35,104 nt of DNA, from NCBI GenBank assembly GCA_937936705.1, contig CALHCP010000078.1, positions 1 through 35,104 of the forward strand. The letters are read 5' to 3'. A program made the translations under genes and the position numbers. Positions 7,594-15,110 of the stretch are shown here, piece after piece; positions within the stretch are counted from its first letter, which is position 1, and each line of letters starts with the position of its first letter. Under the pieces are notes generated by a model that saw only the letters and a list, made by a program, of their open reading frames with translations, was not told the origin of the DNA and ran no database searches. The stretch comes from an uncultured cyanobacterium (lineage in GTDB: Bacteria > Cyanobacteriota > Cyanobacteriia > Gloeomargaritales > Gloeomargaritaceae).

Positions 7594-8079
7594 ATGCAAG
7601 ATGCAATTACGGCTGTGATCAACTCTGCAGATGTGCAGGGGAAATATCTCGATAGCAGTGCCCTGGATCGCCTGAAAAAGTACTTCCAAACCGGCGAACT
7701 GCGGGTGCGGGCGGCGGCGACCATTGCGGCGAATGCAGCCACGATTATCAAAGAAGCGGTGGCTAAATCCCTGCTGTACTCTGACATTACTCGTCCCGGT
7801 GGCAATATGTACACCACCCGGCGGTATGCGGCCTGTATTCGGGATTTGGACTACTACCTGCGCTATGCCACCTATGCCATGTTGGCGGGTGACCCTTCTA
7901 TTCTGGATGAGCGGGTGTTGAACGGGTTGAAAGAAACCTACAACTCTCTGGGGGTGCCGATTGGGGCGACCATCCAAGCTATCCAAGCCATGAAGGAAGT
8001 GACCGCCGGTCTGGTCGGCCCGGATGCCGGGAAGGAAATGGCGGTGTACTTTGATTACATCTGTTCCGGTTTGAGCTAG
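7594..8079 (+). CDS. apcB: Allophycocyanin beta subunit
   Basis: A 161-residue phycobiliprotein. N71 in [25 protein letters not shown] is the asparagine that is methylated in beta subunits, and C81 binds phycocyanobilin. It ends [11 protein letters not shown], as expected. It pairs with ApcA in the phycobilisome core. AGAGGAAC lies about 8 bases before the ATG. Confidence 0.98.
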   Translation: MQDAITAVINSADVQGKYLDSSALDRLKKYFQTGELRVRAAATIAANAATIIKEAVAKSLLYSDITRPGGNMYTTRRYAACIRDLDYYLRYATYAMLAGDPSILDERVLNGLKETYNSLGVPIGATIQAIQAMKEVTAGLVGPDAGKEMAVYFDYICSGLS

Positions 8080-8159
8080 ATGCGGTTGGGGGGGTGGAGC
8101 GGTGGCCTGACCCGTCGCCGGTGTGCCCCCCACGTTTACCCTTTGCTGGAGACTTCACC

Positions 8160-8363
8160 ATGCGGATGTTCAAGATTACGGCTTGTGTGCCGAGCCAAAC
8201 TCGGATTCGCACGCAACGGGAATTACAAAATACCTATTTCACCAAGCTGGTGCCCTACGATAGCTGGTTCAAGGAACAACAGCGCATTCAGAAAATGGGC
8301 GGCACCATCGTCAAGGTGCAATTGGCGACGGGTAAACCCGGCACCAATACCGGACTGAGCTAG
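8160..8363 (+). CDS. apcC: Phycobilisome 7.8-kDa core linker ApcC
   Basis: A 67-residue protein starting MRMFKITACVPSQTRIRTQREL and ending GTIVKVQLATGKPGTNTGLS, the full length and sequence type of the small allophycocyanin core linker. The frame is open further upstream, but ATG 8160 preceded by GGAGA matches the family start. It is the last gene of the apc operon; a terminator follows. Confidence 0.97.
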   Translation: MRMFKITACVPSQTRIRTQRELQNTYFTKLVPYDSWFKEQQRIQKMGGTIVKVQLATGKPGTNTGLS

Positions 8364-8401
8364 GCATTGCTGTAACGCTCATGGCTGCTCGGATGCAGCG
8401 T

Positions 8402-8424
8402 AACCCCTGCGGGGGGTTCTTTTT
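8402..8424 (+). terminator. Terminator of the apcABC operon
   Basis: AACCCC (8402-8407) pairs with GGGGTT (8413-8418) around a TGCGG loop, followed by C and five T residues. It lies 38 bases after apcC. Confidence 0.85.
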
Positions 8425-8439
8425 AGATTCACCGTTTTC

Positions 8440-8515
8440 AGGGAACCTTTATTAACCTTGATTCATGGGGGACAGGCGGTCGCAGGAGCGCAGCCCCCAA
8501 CTTTATTGCCATCGC
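8440..8515 (-). repeat. MITE-like repeat, partial form B (copy 5)
   Basis: It begins AGGGAACCTTTATTAA, the form B terminus, and contains GGCGGTCGCAGGAGCGCAGCCCCC, the shared core read on the minus strand. The distal terminus is missing or diverged. It fills most of the gap between the apc terminator and the amidase gene, and ends just before the amidase start. Confidence 0.6.
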
Positions 8516-8528
8516 CTGGGAGGGATGT

Positions 8529-9413
8529 ATGGGACAGGTCACGGTGGGTTTGATTCAAATGGTGTGCGACCCCGACCCGCAGGTGAATGACCAAAAGGCA
8601 GAGGATTTGATCCGGCAGGCGGCGCACCAAGGGGCACAGATTGTCTGTTTGCCGGAGTTGTTCCGCACTCTCTATTTTTGCCAAACGGAAGATTATGCGG
8701 TGTTTGCCCTGGCTGAACCCATCCCCGGGCAAACCACAGAAGCATTACAAACCCTGGCGACCGAGTTGGATATTGTGATTGTTGCCAGTCTGTTTGAAAA
8801 GCGGGTCGCGGGGATTTATCACAATACGGCGGTGGTGCTGGATGGCCGCCGCGGTTACCTGGGCAAGTACCGCAAAATGCATATCCCCGATGACCCACTG
8901 TATTACGAGAAATTTTACTTTACGCCGGGAGATTTACATTATCAGGTGTTTAGCAGTACCTATGCTCGCCTGGGAACTCTGGTTTGCTGGGATCAATGGT
9001 ATCCTGAAGCGGCACGGTTAACGGCGATGCGGGGGGCGGAATTGCTGGTTTATCCGACGGCGATTGGTTGGCATCCCTGGGAGAAGGCGGAGCGGGGGGC
9101 GGCGCAACAGGATGCCTGGGAGACCATCCAGAGGAGTCATGCGATTGCCAATGGTTGTTTTGTGGTGGCGGTGAATCGGGCGGGTTGGGAACCGACTCCC
9201 GGTGGGACGGGGGGGATTGAGTTTTGGGGGCAAAGTTTTGTCTGTGCCCCGGATGGTCGGGTGTTGGTGCGGGGGGCGGTGGATCGAGAACAGGTGTTGA
9301 CGGTTACGCTAGACCTGACTCAGGTGGAAACCCAGCGCCAGGGGTGGCCGTTTTGGCGTGACCGGCGTATTGACAGTTATCAAGAGCTGACCCGCCGGTT
9401 CATTGACCCCTGA
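8529..9413 (+). CDS. aguB: N-carbamoylputrescine amidase
   Basis: A 294-residue nitrilase-superfamily enzyme that hydrolyses N-carbamoylputrescine to putrescine, CO2 and ammonia in polyamine synthesis. The catalytic triad is visible: E43 (PELF), K116 (KYRKMHIPDDP) and C153 (LVCWDQWYPEAARL). The KMHIPDDPLYYEKFYFTPGD stretch and GGTGGIEFWGQSF are characteristic of AguB among nitrilases. GGGAGGG lies just upstream of ATG 8529. The partner agmatine deiminase (aguA) is not in this window. Confidence 0.93.
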   Translation: MGQVTVGLIQMVCDPDPQVNDQKAEDLIRQAAHQGAQIVCLPELFRTLYFCQTEDYAVFALAEPIPGQTTEALQTLATELDIVIVASLFEKRVAGIYHNTAVVLDGRRGYLGKYRKMHIPDDPLYYEKFYFTPGDLHYQVFSSTYARLGTLVCWDQWYPEAARLTAMRGAELLVYPTAIGWHPWEKAERGAAQQDAWETIQRSHAIANGCFVVAVNRAGWEPTPGGTGGIEFWGQSFVCAPDGRVLVRGAVDREQVLTVTLDLTQVETQRQGWPFWRDRRIDSYQELTRRFIDP

Positions 9414-9505
9414 TCCCGAAGTTGTTCGAGAAAAATCAAGCGAAAGGGCGGTTCGCCGTTTACAATCACAAACGGTATGGCTTTTGCGGCAAGGCTGGGT
9501 GTCTC

Positions 9506-11290
9506 ATGGGAAGTCCGTTTCGACGCACAAAAATTGTAGCCACGGTTGGCCCGGCCTGTAGTACCCCGGAAACCCTGCGAGCCATGATCGAGGCGGGGGT
9601 GAATACGTTTCGTTTGAATTTTTCCCACGGCAGCCACAGCGACCACCAGCGCAATATCCGCCTGATTCGGCAGTTGGCGTTTGAGTTGAACCGGCCGGTG
9701 GGGATTTTGCAGGATTTGCAGGGGCCGAAGATTCGCCTGGGGAAGTTTCCCGAAGGGAGTGTGGTGGTGCCGACGGGAGCGGCTTACATTCTCACCAGTG
9801 AGCCGATTCCCTGTACGACGGAACGGGGGTTTGTCAGTTATGACCGCTTGGCGGAGGAAGTGCCGGTGGGAGCTACGATTCTCCTGGATGATGGCCGGGT
9901 GGAAATGCGGGTCGAGGCGGTGGAGATGGCCACGAAGGCATTGCACTGTCGGGTGACGGTGGGGGGGGTGTTGTCGAATCATAAAGGGGTGAATTTTCCG
10001 GGGGTGTCGCTGTCGGTCAAGGCACTGACGGAAAAGGATAAGGAAGATTTGCTGTTTGGCCTGGAACAGGGGGTGGATTGGGTGGCGTTGAGTTTTGTGC
10101 GGCACCCGGAGGATGTGTTGGAGCTGAAGGAAATTATTGCTCAGCATGGCTATCGGGTGCCGGTGGTGGCGAAGATCGAAAAGCACGAAGCCATTGCCCA
10201 GATGGAAGCGGTCTTGTCGGTGTGCGATGGGGTGATGGTGGCACGGGGGGATTTGGGGGTGGAGATGCCCGCCCAGGAGGTTCCTTTGCTGCAAAAGCGG
10301 TTGATTGCCACGGCCAATCGCCTGGGGATTCCGGTGATTACGGCCACGCAGATGTTGGACAGTATGGCCACTTCGCCCCGCCCGACCCGGGCCGAGGTGT
10401 CGGATGTGGCGAATGCGATTTTGGATGGAACGGATGCGGTGATGTTGTCCAATGAAACGGCAACCGGGCAATATCCGGTGTTGGCGGTACAAACCTTGGA
10501 TAAAATTGCCCGCCACATGGAGCAGGAATGTCTGCAACCGGGGATGCAGGGGGTCTATTCCCGACCGTTTCAGGCGGGGGGGCAAGCGATTGCCAATGCC
10601 ATTAGCAAGGCGGTCAGTGATGTGGCGAGCGAGTTGGGGGCAGGAGCGATTTTGACCCTGACTAAGACCGGAGCTACGGCGCGCAATGTGTCCAAGTTTC
10701 GGCCGCGGACGGCGATTCTGGCGGTTACTCCCCATATTGAAGTGGCGCGCCAGTTACAACTGGTGTGGGGGGTGCGTCCCCTGCTGGTGCTGGAGTTGCC
10801 GACGGCGGGGCAGACCTTTCAGGTGGCGATGTCCATGGCGCAGGAGCGGGGCTGGCTGCAGGAGGGGGATTTGGTGGTGATGACGGCAGGAACCTTGCCG
10901 GGGGTGCCGGGCTCGACCGATTTGATCAAAGTCGGCATGGTGAGTGCGCTGTTGGCACAGGGGGTGGGGGTGGGACAGGGCTTGGTGAGCGGCCGGGCGC
11001 GGGTGCTGCGCGCCGGGGAACGGTTGACGGATTTCCAGAGCGGAGAAATTTTGGTTGCCGAACAGACCCATGTGCACTTGGTGGAAGCCATGCGGCGGGC
11101 GGCGGGAATTATTACCGAAGATGAAAGCCTCACCGGTCATGCTGCCGTGATCGGCCTGCGCCTGGGGGTGCCGGTGATTGTCGGGATCAAAAATGCGACG
11201 CAACTGATCCGGGATGGAGCCATTGTTACGTTGGATGTGCCGCGCGGGTTGGTCTATGCGGGGGCATTGCGGATCGGGGAGATGGGGTAA
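9506..11290 (+). CDS. pyk: Pyruvate kinase with C-terminal PEP-utilising domain
   Basis: A 594-residue enzyme that converts PEP and ADP to pyruvate and ATP. The core shows RRTKIVATVGPAC at the start, RLNFSHGSHSDH, LQDLQGPKIRLG, VARGDLGVEMP, TATQMLDSM, PTRAEVSDVANAILDGTDAVMLS and the allosteric C-domain. After about residue 490 an extra domain (GLVSGRARVLRAGE, then EDESLTGHAAVIGLRLGVPVIVG) resembles the phosphohistidine swivelling domain of PEP-utilising enzymes, as in one of the two cyanobacterial pyruvate kinases. I start at ATG 9506; the frame is open from 9422, but that extension is not family-like. No strong Shine-Dalgarno sequence is seen. A second pyruvate kinase lies at 33200. Confidence 0.95.
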   Translation: MGSPFRRTKIVATVGPACSTPETLRAMIEAGVNTFRLNFSHGSHSDHQRNIRLIRQLAFELNRPVGILQDLQGPKIRLGKFPEGSVVVPTGAAYILTSEPIPCTTERGFVSYDRLAEEVPVGATILLDDGRVEMRVEAVEMATKALHCRVTVGGVLSNHKGVNFPGVSLSVKALTEKDKEDLLFGLEQGVDWVALSFVRHPEDVLELKEIIAQHGYRVPVVAKIEKHEAIAQMEAVLSVCDGVMVARGDLGVEMPAQEVPLLQKRLIATANRLGIPVITATQMLDSMATSPRPTRAEVSDVANAILDGTDAVMLSNETATGQYPVLAVQTLDKIARHMEQECLQPGMQGVYSRPFQAGGQAIANAISKAVSDVASELGAGAILTLTKTGATARNVSKFRPRTAILAVTPHIEVARQLQLVWGVRPLLVLELPTAGQTFQVAMSMAQERGWLQEGDLVVMTAGTLPGVPGSTDLIKVGMVSALLAQGVGVGQGLVSGRARVLRAGERLTDFQSGEILVAEQTHVHLVEAMRRAAGIITEDESLTGHAAVIGLRLGVPVIVGIKNATQLIRDGAIVTLDVPRGLVYAGALRIGEMG

Positions 11291-11369
11291 TGGGGGGGGC
11301 GGCACCGATGGATCACCCACCCCTGCTGCGCTAGCCATTGCCTATCAGGCCGGATGAGCAGAAAAACCC

Positions 11370-11750
11370 TTACGGTCGGGGGGGCAGAGGCGGCGGCGGC
11401 GGCGGTGGCAAGCGGCGATAGGCATCCTGCACCGTTTTGAGGAGCCAATCATTGTCACGGCCCTGGCGGGTGTAGATAAAAATCACGGCCAGGTCTCGGT
11501 CTGCAATGCACCGGACGACAATGCTATCTTCCCCGCGCCAACCGAACACCGTTTGGCGGTCTCGGGACACGTTGGGACGAAACCCTGCTCGGCCCACCCC
11601 CTCTGTTCCGAGAGCCAGACAATCATCTTGAGTGCCCACCCCCGCCGTCCAAGCCGTTGTCACCGTCGCCGCAGAGGCTACCTGAGTGAGGACAATCCCT
11701 AAAATAACGGCACCCAATTGAATCCTTGGCGTCATTTTCAGTGTCAGCAT
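11370..11750 (-). CDS. Small secreted protein with a polyproline tail
   Basis: A 126-residue protein with a probable signal peptide (LGAVILGIVLTQVASA, cleavage about residue 27). Two cysteines (about 43 and 81) may form a disulfide. The mature part holds RQTVFGWRGEDSIVVRCIADRDLAVIFIYTRQG. The C-terminus is nearly all proline, encoded by a run of GGC/GGT triplets on the plus strand (about 11388-11410). AAGGAG sits 6 bases before the start codon. I do not recognise the family. It converges on the pyruvate kinase gene. Confidence 0.75.
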   Translation of the reverse strand: MLTLKMTPRIQLGAVILGIVLTQVASAATVTTAWTAGVGTQDDCLALGTEGVGRAGFRPNVSRDRQTVFGWRGEDSIVVRCIADRDLAVIFIYTRQGRDNDWLLKTVQDAYRRLPPPPPPPLPPRP

Positions 11751-11788
11751 AGAATGCTCCTTATGTCCCTATGGCCTATTCAATAGCC

Positions 11789-11915
11789 TTAAGGGCACCT
11801 CTATTTATTAGGAACCAAGCGGAAATTCTCTGGCCAGAATGTCCAAATTACGGAGAACCAAAGCGGGGGGTGCCCCCTGCGACCGCCCATTCTCAATAAA
11901 TAGAGAGTTCCTTAA
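11789..11915 (+). mobile_element. MITE-like element, form B with both ends (copy 6)
   Basis: 127 bp bounded by TTAAGGGCACCTCTATTTAT and AATAAATAGAGAGTTCCTTA, imperfect inverted repeats of about 20 bases with TTAA at each tip. Inside are GGAACCAAGCGGAAAT, GGAGAACCAAAG, a GGGGGG-TGCCCCC core and GCGACCGCCCATTCTCA. It is the best-delimited form B copy and encodes nothing. The remaining gap to 12116 is AT-rich, with no gene seen. Confidence 0.75.
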
Positions 11916-12116
11916 TTTAATTTTATGACGTTCACCCAGCAGCTCAAAATTAACACCCAAAAACTTGATTCTGCGTAATAAAAATTAAAATCACAGGCAA
12001 GATTGCCCCTACCATAGGCTCACCCCCTAAAAGTTATATCCAAGTACAATATTTGCCTATTTCTATCTGTACATATTGTGATTTGGCGCTGAGTTGGTAA
12101 GTCTTATTTTGACTTA

Positions 12117-12213
12117 TATAGCAGTATGACCTGATTGGAGAACAAAGATTTTGGCAAACCAAGGTCGGGGGCGGTGCCCCGGCGAATGCCATAACTCAGG
12201 TAGGATTGCTGTA
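12117..12213 (+). mobile_element. MITE-like element, form A (copy 7), overlapping the NERD gene end
   Basis: 97 bp. The left end is TATAGCAGTATGACCTGA, and the right end reads TACAGCAATCCTACCTGA on the minus strand, so the tips are inverted repeats. The interior has GGCAAACCAAGGTCGGGGG, GGTGCCCCGGCGA and TGCCATAACTCA. The last 18 bases on the right (12196-12213) are also the last five codons plus stop of the leftward NERD gene. Confidence 0.8.
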
Positions 12214-12924
12214 GTCTAGGGACTTCAAGAGGGACACCAATTTCGCTTTTTCAACTACATACACCTGACGCAATCTGTTAGAGCGTACAGATACCTTAGC
12301 TTGAGAAAACACTAGGATTGGCGTCACAAATTTTAGACCCTTTTGCTTTCTTACCTGTAAAGCTTGCTTCACTGTTTGGTTGATAAAGTCCTTTTCAAAA
12401 GGATAATTGGTTTTTCCCATGCGACGGTAAAGCTGTTCGCCATAAACCACCACCTCACCTTTGTGAGATTTAACGTCAATCACATATGCCTTGCCCTCAG
12501 GTGAGATACACACAATATCAGCGTCACCGAGTCTATTACCTAAACGCATACCATACTCGATAGTCCAGCCTTCGTACTCCAGTTGAGACAATTCCCTCCC
12601 GATATCTTCTTCTCCTTTAGCACCCTGAGCAGCATGGGTAGCCCGTTTCCAGTAATACAACCCATTGGCAACTAGTAATAAGGCCAGAACGAAGAAGAAT
12701 ACAAAGAATACATAATAAAAGATTGGGGAAAAGTGGAGTGAAAACTGTTTTTGCAGCGGAAACGAGGCTTTCCAAGAGTTGAGGAACGGCTCAAACAATC
12801 TGGTCAAGAAAAACGGCAAGCAAACCAACAACGCTGCTGAAGCAAAAGAGTAAATTGCCCGTATTCGCCTTTTGCGTTCTAGTTCACGTATGTTCTGACC
12901 GGGGCGACGATTTCGTTTGGGCAT
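12196..12924 (-). CDS. Membrane-anchored NERD-domain (nuclease-related) protein
   Basis: A 242-residue protein. A basic N-terminus (residues 1-22) is followed by two membrane segments (about 24-44 and 67-90), then a cytoplasmic NERD domain (about 98-220). GAKGEEDIGREL, GDADIVCISPEGKAYVIDVKSHKG and the QLYRR...QTVKQA region carry the PD-(D/E)xK-like residues E, D and D-x-K. NERD proteins are presumed DNA-processing or stress proteins; the substrate is unknown. Codon use is AT-richer than its neighbours, suggesting transfer. Its last residues (YSNPT) and stop codon lie inside a MITE-like end, and another element begins 36 bases before its start. Confidence 0.85.
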   Translation of the reverse strand: MPKRNRRPGQNIRELERKRRIRAIYSFASAALLVCLPFFLTRLFEPFLNSWKASFPLQKQFSLHFSPIFYYVFFVFFFVLALLLVANGLYYWKRATHAAQGAKGEEDIGRELSQLEYEGWTIEYGMRLGNRLGDADIVCISPEGKAYVIDVKSHKGEVVVYGEQLYRRMGKTNYPFEKDFINQTVKQALQVRKQKGLKFVTPILVFSQAKVSVRSNRLRQVYVVEKAKLVSLLKSLDYSNPT

Positions 12925-12959
12925 AAGTCCTTAGTTGCAGCTTTGAAAATTCTATCATT

Positions 12960-13080
12960 AGGGCACCTCTATTATTGGAACCAGGAGAAACTTATCTCGC
13001 GGCATACCGAGTTGATGGAAAACCCAAGTCGGGGGCTGCGCCCCGGCGACGGCCGTTTCCAATTAAATTGGGATTGCTAT
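12960..13080 (+). repeat. MITE-like repeat, form B start and form A-like end (copy 8)
   Basis: It starts AGGGCACCTCTATTATTGGA (form B end), continues with ATCTCGCGGCATACCGAGTT, and has the core GGGGGCTGCGCCCCGGCGAC. It ends GGGATTGCTAT, which resembles the form A terminus. It lies just upstream of the NERD gene and touches the gene remnant at 13067. Confidence 0.65.
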
Positions 13081-13189
13081 TGGCTATGTATTGCTTGGCG
13101 ATGACCTCCAAAAAGCAAAAAGTGGATTGATTTTACCCATTCCCGGTGATATTCATCACGCCGACCCACAATTTGAGAGCTTAAAGTGA
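13067..13189 (+). pseudogene. Possible 3' remnant of a truncated gene
   Basis: An open frame of 40 codons follows a stop at 13064 and ends at TGA 13187-13189. It contains YVLLGDDLQKAKSGLILPIP followed by GDIHHADPQFESLK, protein-like in composition. It has no start codon with a ribosome site and begins inside a MITE-like repeat, as if the repeat removed the 5' part. I do not recognise the family, and chance coding cannot be excluded. Confidence 0.35.
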
Positions 13190-13218
13190 GATTATTCATA
13201 TTTCAGGGGTTTTATATT

Positions 13219-13377
13219 ATGTCTCAATTGCGTGAGCAAATTGTGCAGGTGGTGCGTTTGTCCCTGGCGCTGGCCGCCACTATCGGGACGTTTTGGGGGA
13301 TACAAAGCCTGCATCAAGGTTTTCAAGAACAGGTGAGCAATCCCCATCGCACGCAACCGGCCTATTATCAACGTTGA
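13219..13377 (+). CDS. Tiny single-span membrane protein
   Basis: 52 residues: a polar start (MSQLREQIVQVVR), one hydrophobic helix (LSLALAATIGTFWGIQ) and a polar tail (HQGFQEQVSNPHRTQ). The frame extends upstream, but ATG 13219 with AGGGG about 10 bases before it is the likely start. The stop overlaps the end of the leftward TRAP permease gene by 10 bases. I do not know the family. Coding character is plausible from codon use and the clean amphipathic layout. Confidence 0.5.
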   Translation: MSQLREQIVQVVRLSLALAATIGTFWGIQSLHQGFQEQVSNPHRTQPAYYQR

Positions 13378-13892
13378 GGTTGACGCAGAAATCGCCCCAA
13401 CCGCACCACCTGGACAATTCCTTGCAGGCATAATAGGCCAAAACCGACTAGGGGCAACGTTTTGACCCAGTAGCGGGGCAAACCGCCGGGGTCGGGCGAT
13501 TGCTCGGCGATGCGCCAAGCCGTGATCACCGGTGGCGCCGTAAGCCATATCAGCAGGGCGACAAACGGTAACAAAAATAAGAGAGTTCCCAGCAGGTCAA
13601 TCCAGGCGCGGCGGCGTTCTGACCAGCGATTGTACAGCACATCTACCCGCACATGGCCATTCTGATAAAGGGTATGGGCTGCTCCCAGGAGAAAGATGGC
13701 ACTGAAGAGATACCACTGCAATTCCAAAAAGGCGTTTGATGTGAGATTCCTGCCCAGCCACCGCCCCAAATAACGCCCCAGCACGTTCCAGGTGCCTACC
13801 AGTACCAACAGGGGCACCAGGGCCACCGCCAGCCCACCGGCTCCCTCGGTGAGGCGGTTGCTGACGGTCGCAAGCGTTTGCCAGTAGCGCAT
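13368..13892 (-). CDS. TRAP transporter small permease subunit (DctQ-type)
   Basis: A 174-residue membrane protein with four hydrophobic segments, the usual size and topology of the TRAP small permease: LVALVPLLVLVGTWNVLGRYLG, then LELQWYLFSAIFLLGAAHTL, NGHVRVDVLYNRWSERRRAWIDLLGTLL and a final segment near KTLPLVGFGLLCL. The E-L-Q-W and HVRVD motifs are family hallmarks. I start at the ATG at 13890-13892; the longer open frame would run through the tRNA-Gln gene. Neither the large permease (DctM) nor the binding protein (DctP) is in this window. The substrate cannot be told. Confidence 0.85.
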   Translation of the reverse strand: MRYWQTLATVSNRLTEGAGGLAVALVPLLVLVGTWNVLGRYLGRWLGRNLTSNAFLELQWYLFSAIFLLGAAHTLYQNGHVRVDVLYNRWSERRRAWIDLLGTLLFLLPFVALLIWLTAPPVITAWRIAEQSPDPGGLPRYWVKTLPLVGFGLLCLQGIVQVVRLGRFLRQPQR

Positions 13893-13957
13893 GGCTTTAG
13901 GATAAACCCATTGCCAGGGGCGATTCAAGATTGTTAATATAATTAATGCGTCTGCGA

Positions 13958-14029
13958 TGGGGTGTCGCCAAGTGGTAAGGCAGCTGGTTTTGGTCCAGCC
14001 ATTCCGAGGTTCGAATCCTTGCACCCCAG
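13958..14029 (+). tRNA. trnQ: tRNA-Gln (UUG)
   Basis: 72 bases with a full cloverleaf. The acceptor stem is TGGGGTG/CACCCCA, the anticodon stem GCTGG/CCAGC encloses loop TTTTGGT with anticodon TTG at 13990-13992, and the T-arm contains GGTTCGAATCC. CCA is not encoded. The HAD gene starts one base after the discriminator G. Confidence 0.97.
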
Positions 14030-14030
14030 T

Positions 14031-14819
14031 ATGAACACTGTGAAACAACCTGTTCTGGCACTGGATTTCGACGGGGTCTTGTGCAATGGCCTCAACGAGT
14101 ATTTCACGGTCAGTGCCTCCGTTTACCAAAAGTTATGTCCAGACATCGGCTGTACCGGTAACCTAGAGCCGTTTCGGGAGTGGTTTTACCATCTGCGCCC
14201 GGTGATTACCCACGGGTGGGAGATGCCGTTACTCCTGCATGGTTTAGTGACGGGTGAAGATATTCAAGCAATGGAAACCGCTTGGCCGCAGGTGCAAGCG
14301 CGCTTGTTGGCAGCGACCGGCTGGTCGGCAACCGACTTGGGGCAATGGGTGGATCGGGAGCGGGATGACTGGATTCGGCGAGATGAATCGAGTTGGTTGT
14401 CTCTCCATGAATTTTACGCCGGGGTCATTGACCGGGTGCGGGCATGGTTGGCCAGTCCCTCATTTCAGCCGGTGATCGTGACAACCAAGCAGGAACGCTT
14501 TGTCCAAGCCCTGTTTCAGGCGGTTGGGGTGACCTGGCCGCCGGCATGGCTCTACGGGAAAACCGCAGCTCAGCCCAAAACGGCCATTTTACAGGCACTC
14601 CACCGAGACTACGGCGTGATTGGCTTCGTGGAAGACCGCTGGGAAGCCCTCACCGCCGTACAACAGGTGCCGACCTTACAAACCATTCCGCTATATCTGG
14701 CCACCTGGGGATACACCACCCCCCAGCAGGTGGAATCGGCGACCCAGGCGGGAATTCAACCCCTCACCCTGGCAGAATTGACCGACCCACAGTACCCCTG
14801 GCAGCGGGGCACTGATTAG
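14031..14819 (+). CDS. HAD-superfamily hydrolase
   Basis: A 262-residue HAD-like phosphatase. The nucleophile motif LDFDGVLCNG (D12, D14) is close to the N-terminus. A helical cap (about 20-130) follows, then motif II-like VIVTTKQ and K in YGKTAAQPK, and motif IV-like GFVEDRWEAL. The specific substrate is unknown. The ATG lies one base after the tRNA-Gln gene, so no ribosome-binding site exists outside the tRNA; an in-frame GTG (14040) is equally unserved. Translation from a tRNA-processed, essentially leaderless mRNA is likely. Confidence 0.82.
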   Translation: MNTVKQPVLALDFDGVLCNGLNEYFTVSASVYQKLCPDIGCTGNLEPFREWFYHLRPVITHGWEMPLLLHGLVTGEDIQAMETAWPQVQARLLAATGWSATDLGQWVDRERDDWIRRDESSWLSLHEFYAGVIDRVRAWLASPSFQPVIVTTKQERFVQALFQAVGVTWPPAWLYGKTAAQPKTAILQALHRDYGVIGFVEDRWEALTAVQQVPTLQTIPLYLATWGYTTPQQVESATQAGIQPLTLAELTDPQYPWQRGTD

Positions 14820-14892
14820 CAAAACCTGCAATTATTCGTACAATTTGCTGTTTAAGATAAGAAAATTGTATAGCAATTGTAGAATAAAGGGG

Positions 14893-14922
14893 ATGACAAA
14901 TCCCGAGCCATCCTGGTAGATT
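14893..14922 (+). promoter_or_regulatory. Sigma-70-type promoter of the small RNA
   Basis: ATGACA (14893-14898, 5 of 6 to TTGACA) and TAGATT (14917-14922, 4 of 6 to TATAAT) are 18 bases apart, placing transcription start near 14929, just before the conserved-looking RNA. Confidence 0.6.
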
Positions 14923-14928
14923 GTATTT

Positions 14929-14998
14929 GTGTGAGGAGCGAACCAGTGAGGGAGCCGAGACGAAACACGGCAAGTCGTCGGCTCCCTTTCTGGTTTTT
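14929..14998 (+). ncRNA. Probable small non-coding RNA ending in a long hairpin terminator
   Basis: Promoter, about 70 transcribed bases and terminator form a compact unit between the HAD and nitroreductase genes. The 5' end is GTGTGAGGAGCG. A long hairpin follows: AACCAG (14941-14946) with CTGGTT (14990-14995), GGGAGCCGA (14950-14958) with TCGGCTCCC (14978-14986), GAC with GTC inside, and loop GAAACACGGCAA; T residues follow. No convincing open frame is present. The purine-rich GAAACA loop recalls abundant cyanobacterial Yfr2/Cyano-1-type RNAs, but I cannot confirm family membership. Confidence 0.6.
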
Positions 14999-15110
14999 AA
15001 TCATTTTTCTGCCATACCGACCCCCCCGATTCCGGGGAACTTAGAATGGGGTTGGGGTGACGCAACTAGCGCGGCGGTCGTTGGTGAGACGAACCCGCAG
15101 GGTTTAGCCA

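Noticed and set aside
7012-8133. 373-codon open frame on the minus strand across apcA-apcB
   Set aside because: It is antisense to two certain genes and rich in His, Pro, Gly and Gln, as expected from the complement of GC-rich codons; there is no domain or ribosome site.
9380-10735. 451-codon minus-strand open frame across aguB end and pyruvate kinase
   Set aside because: Same reason: an antisense shadow with His/Arg/Pro-rich, low-complexity composition.
14920-14945. Minus-strand CTCCTCACAC resembling the Yfr1 small RNA core
   Set aside because: The minus strand lacks a promoter and a terminator in the right places; both are clear on the plus strand.
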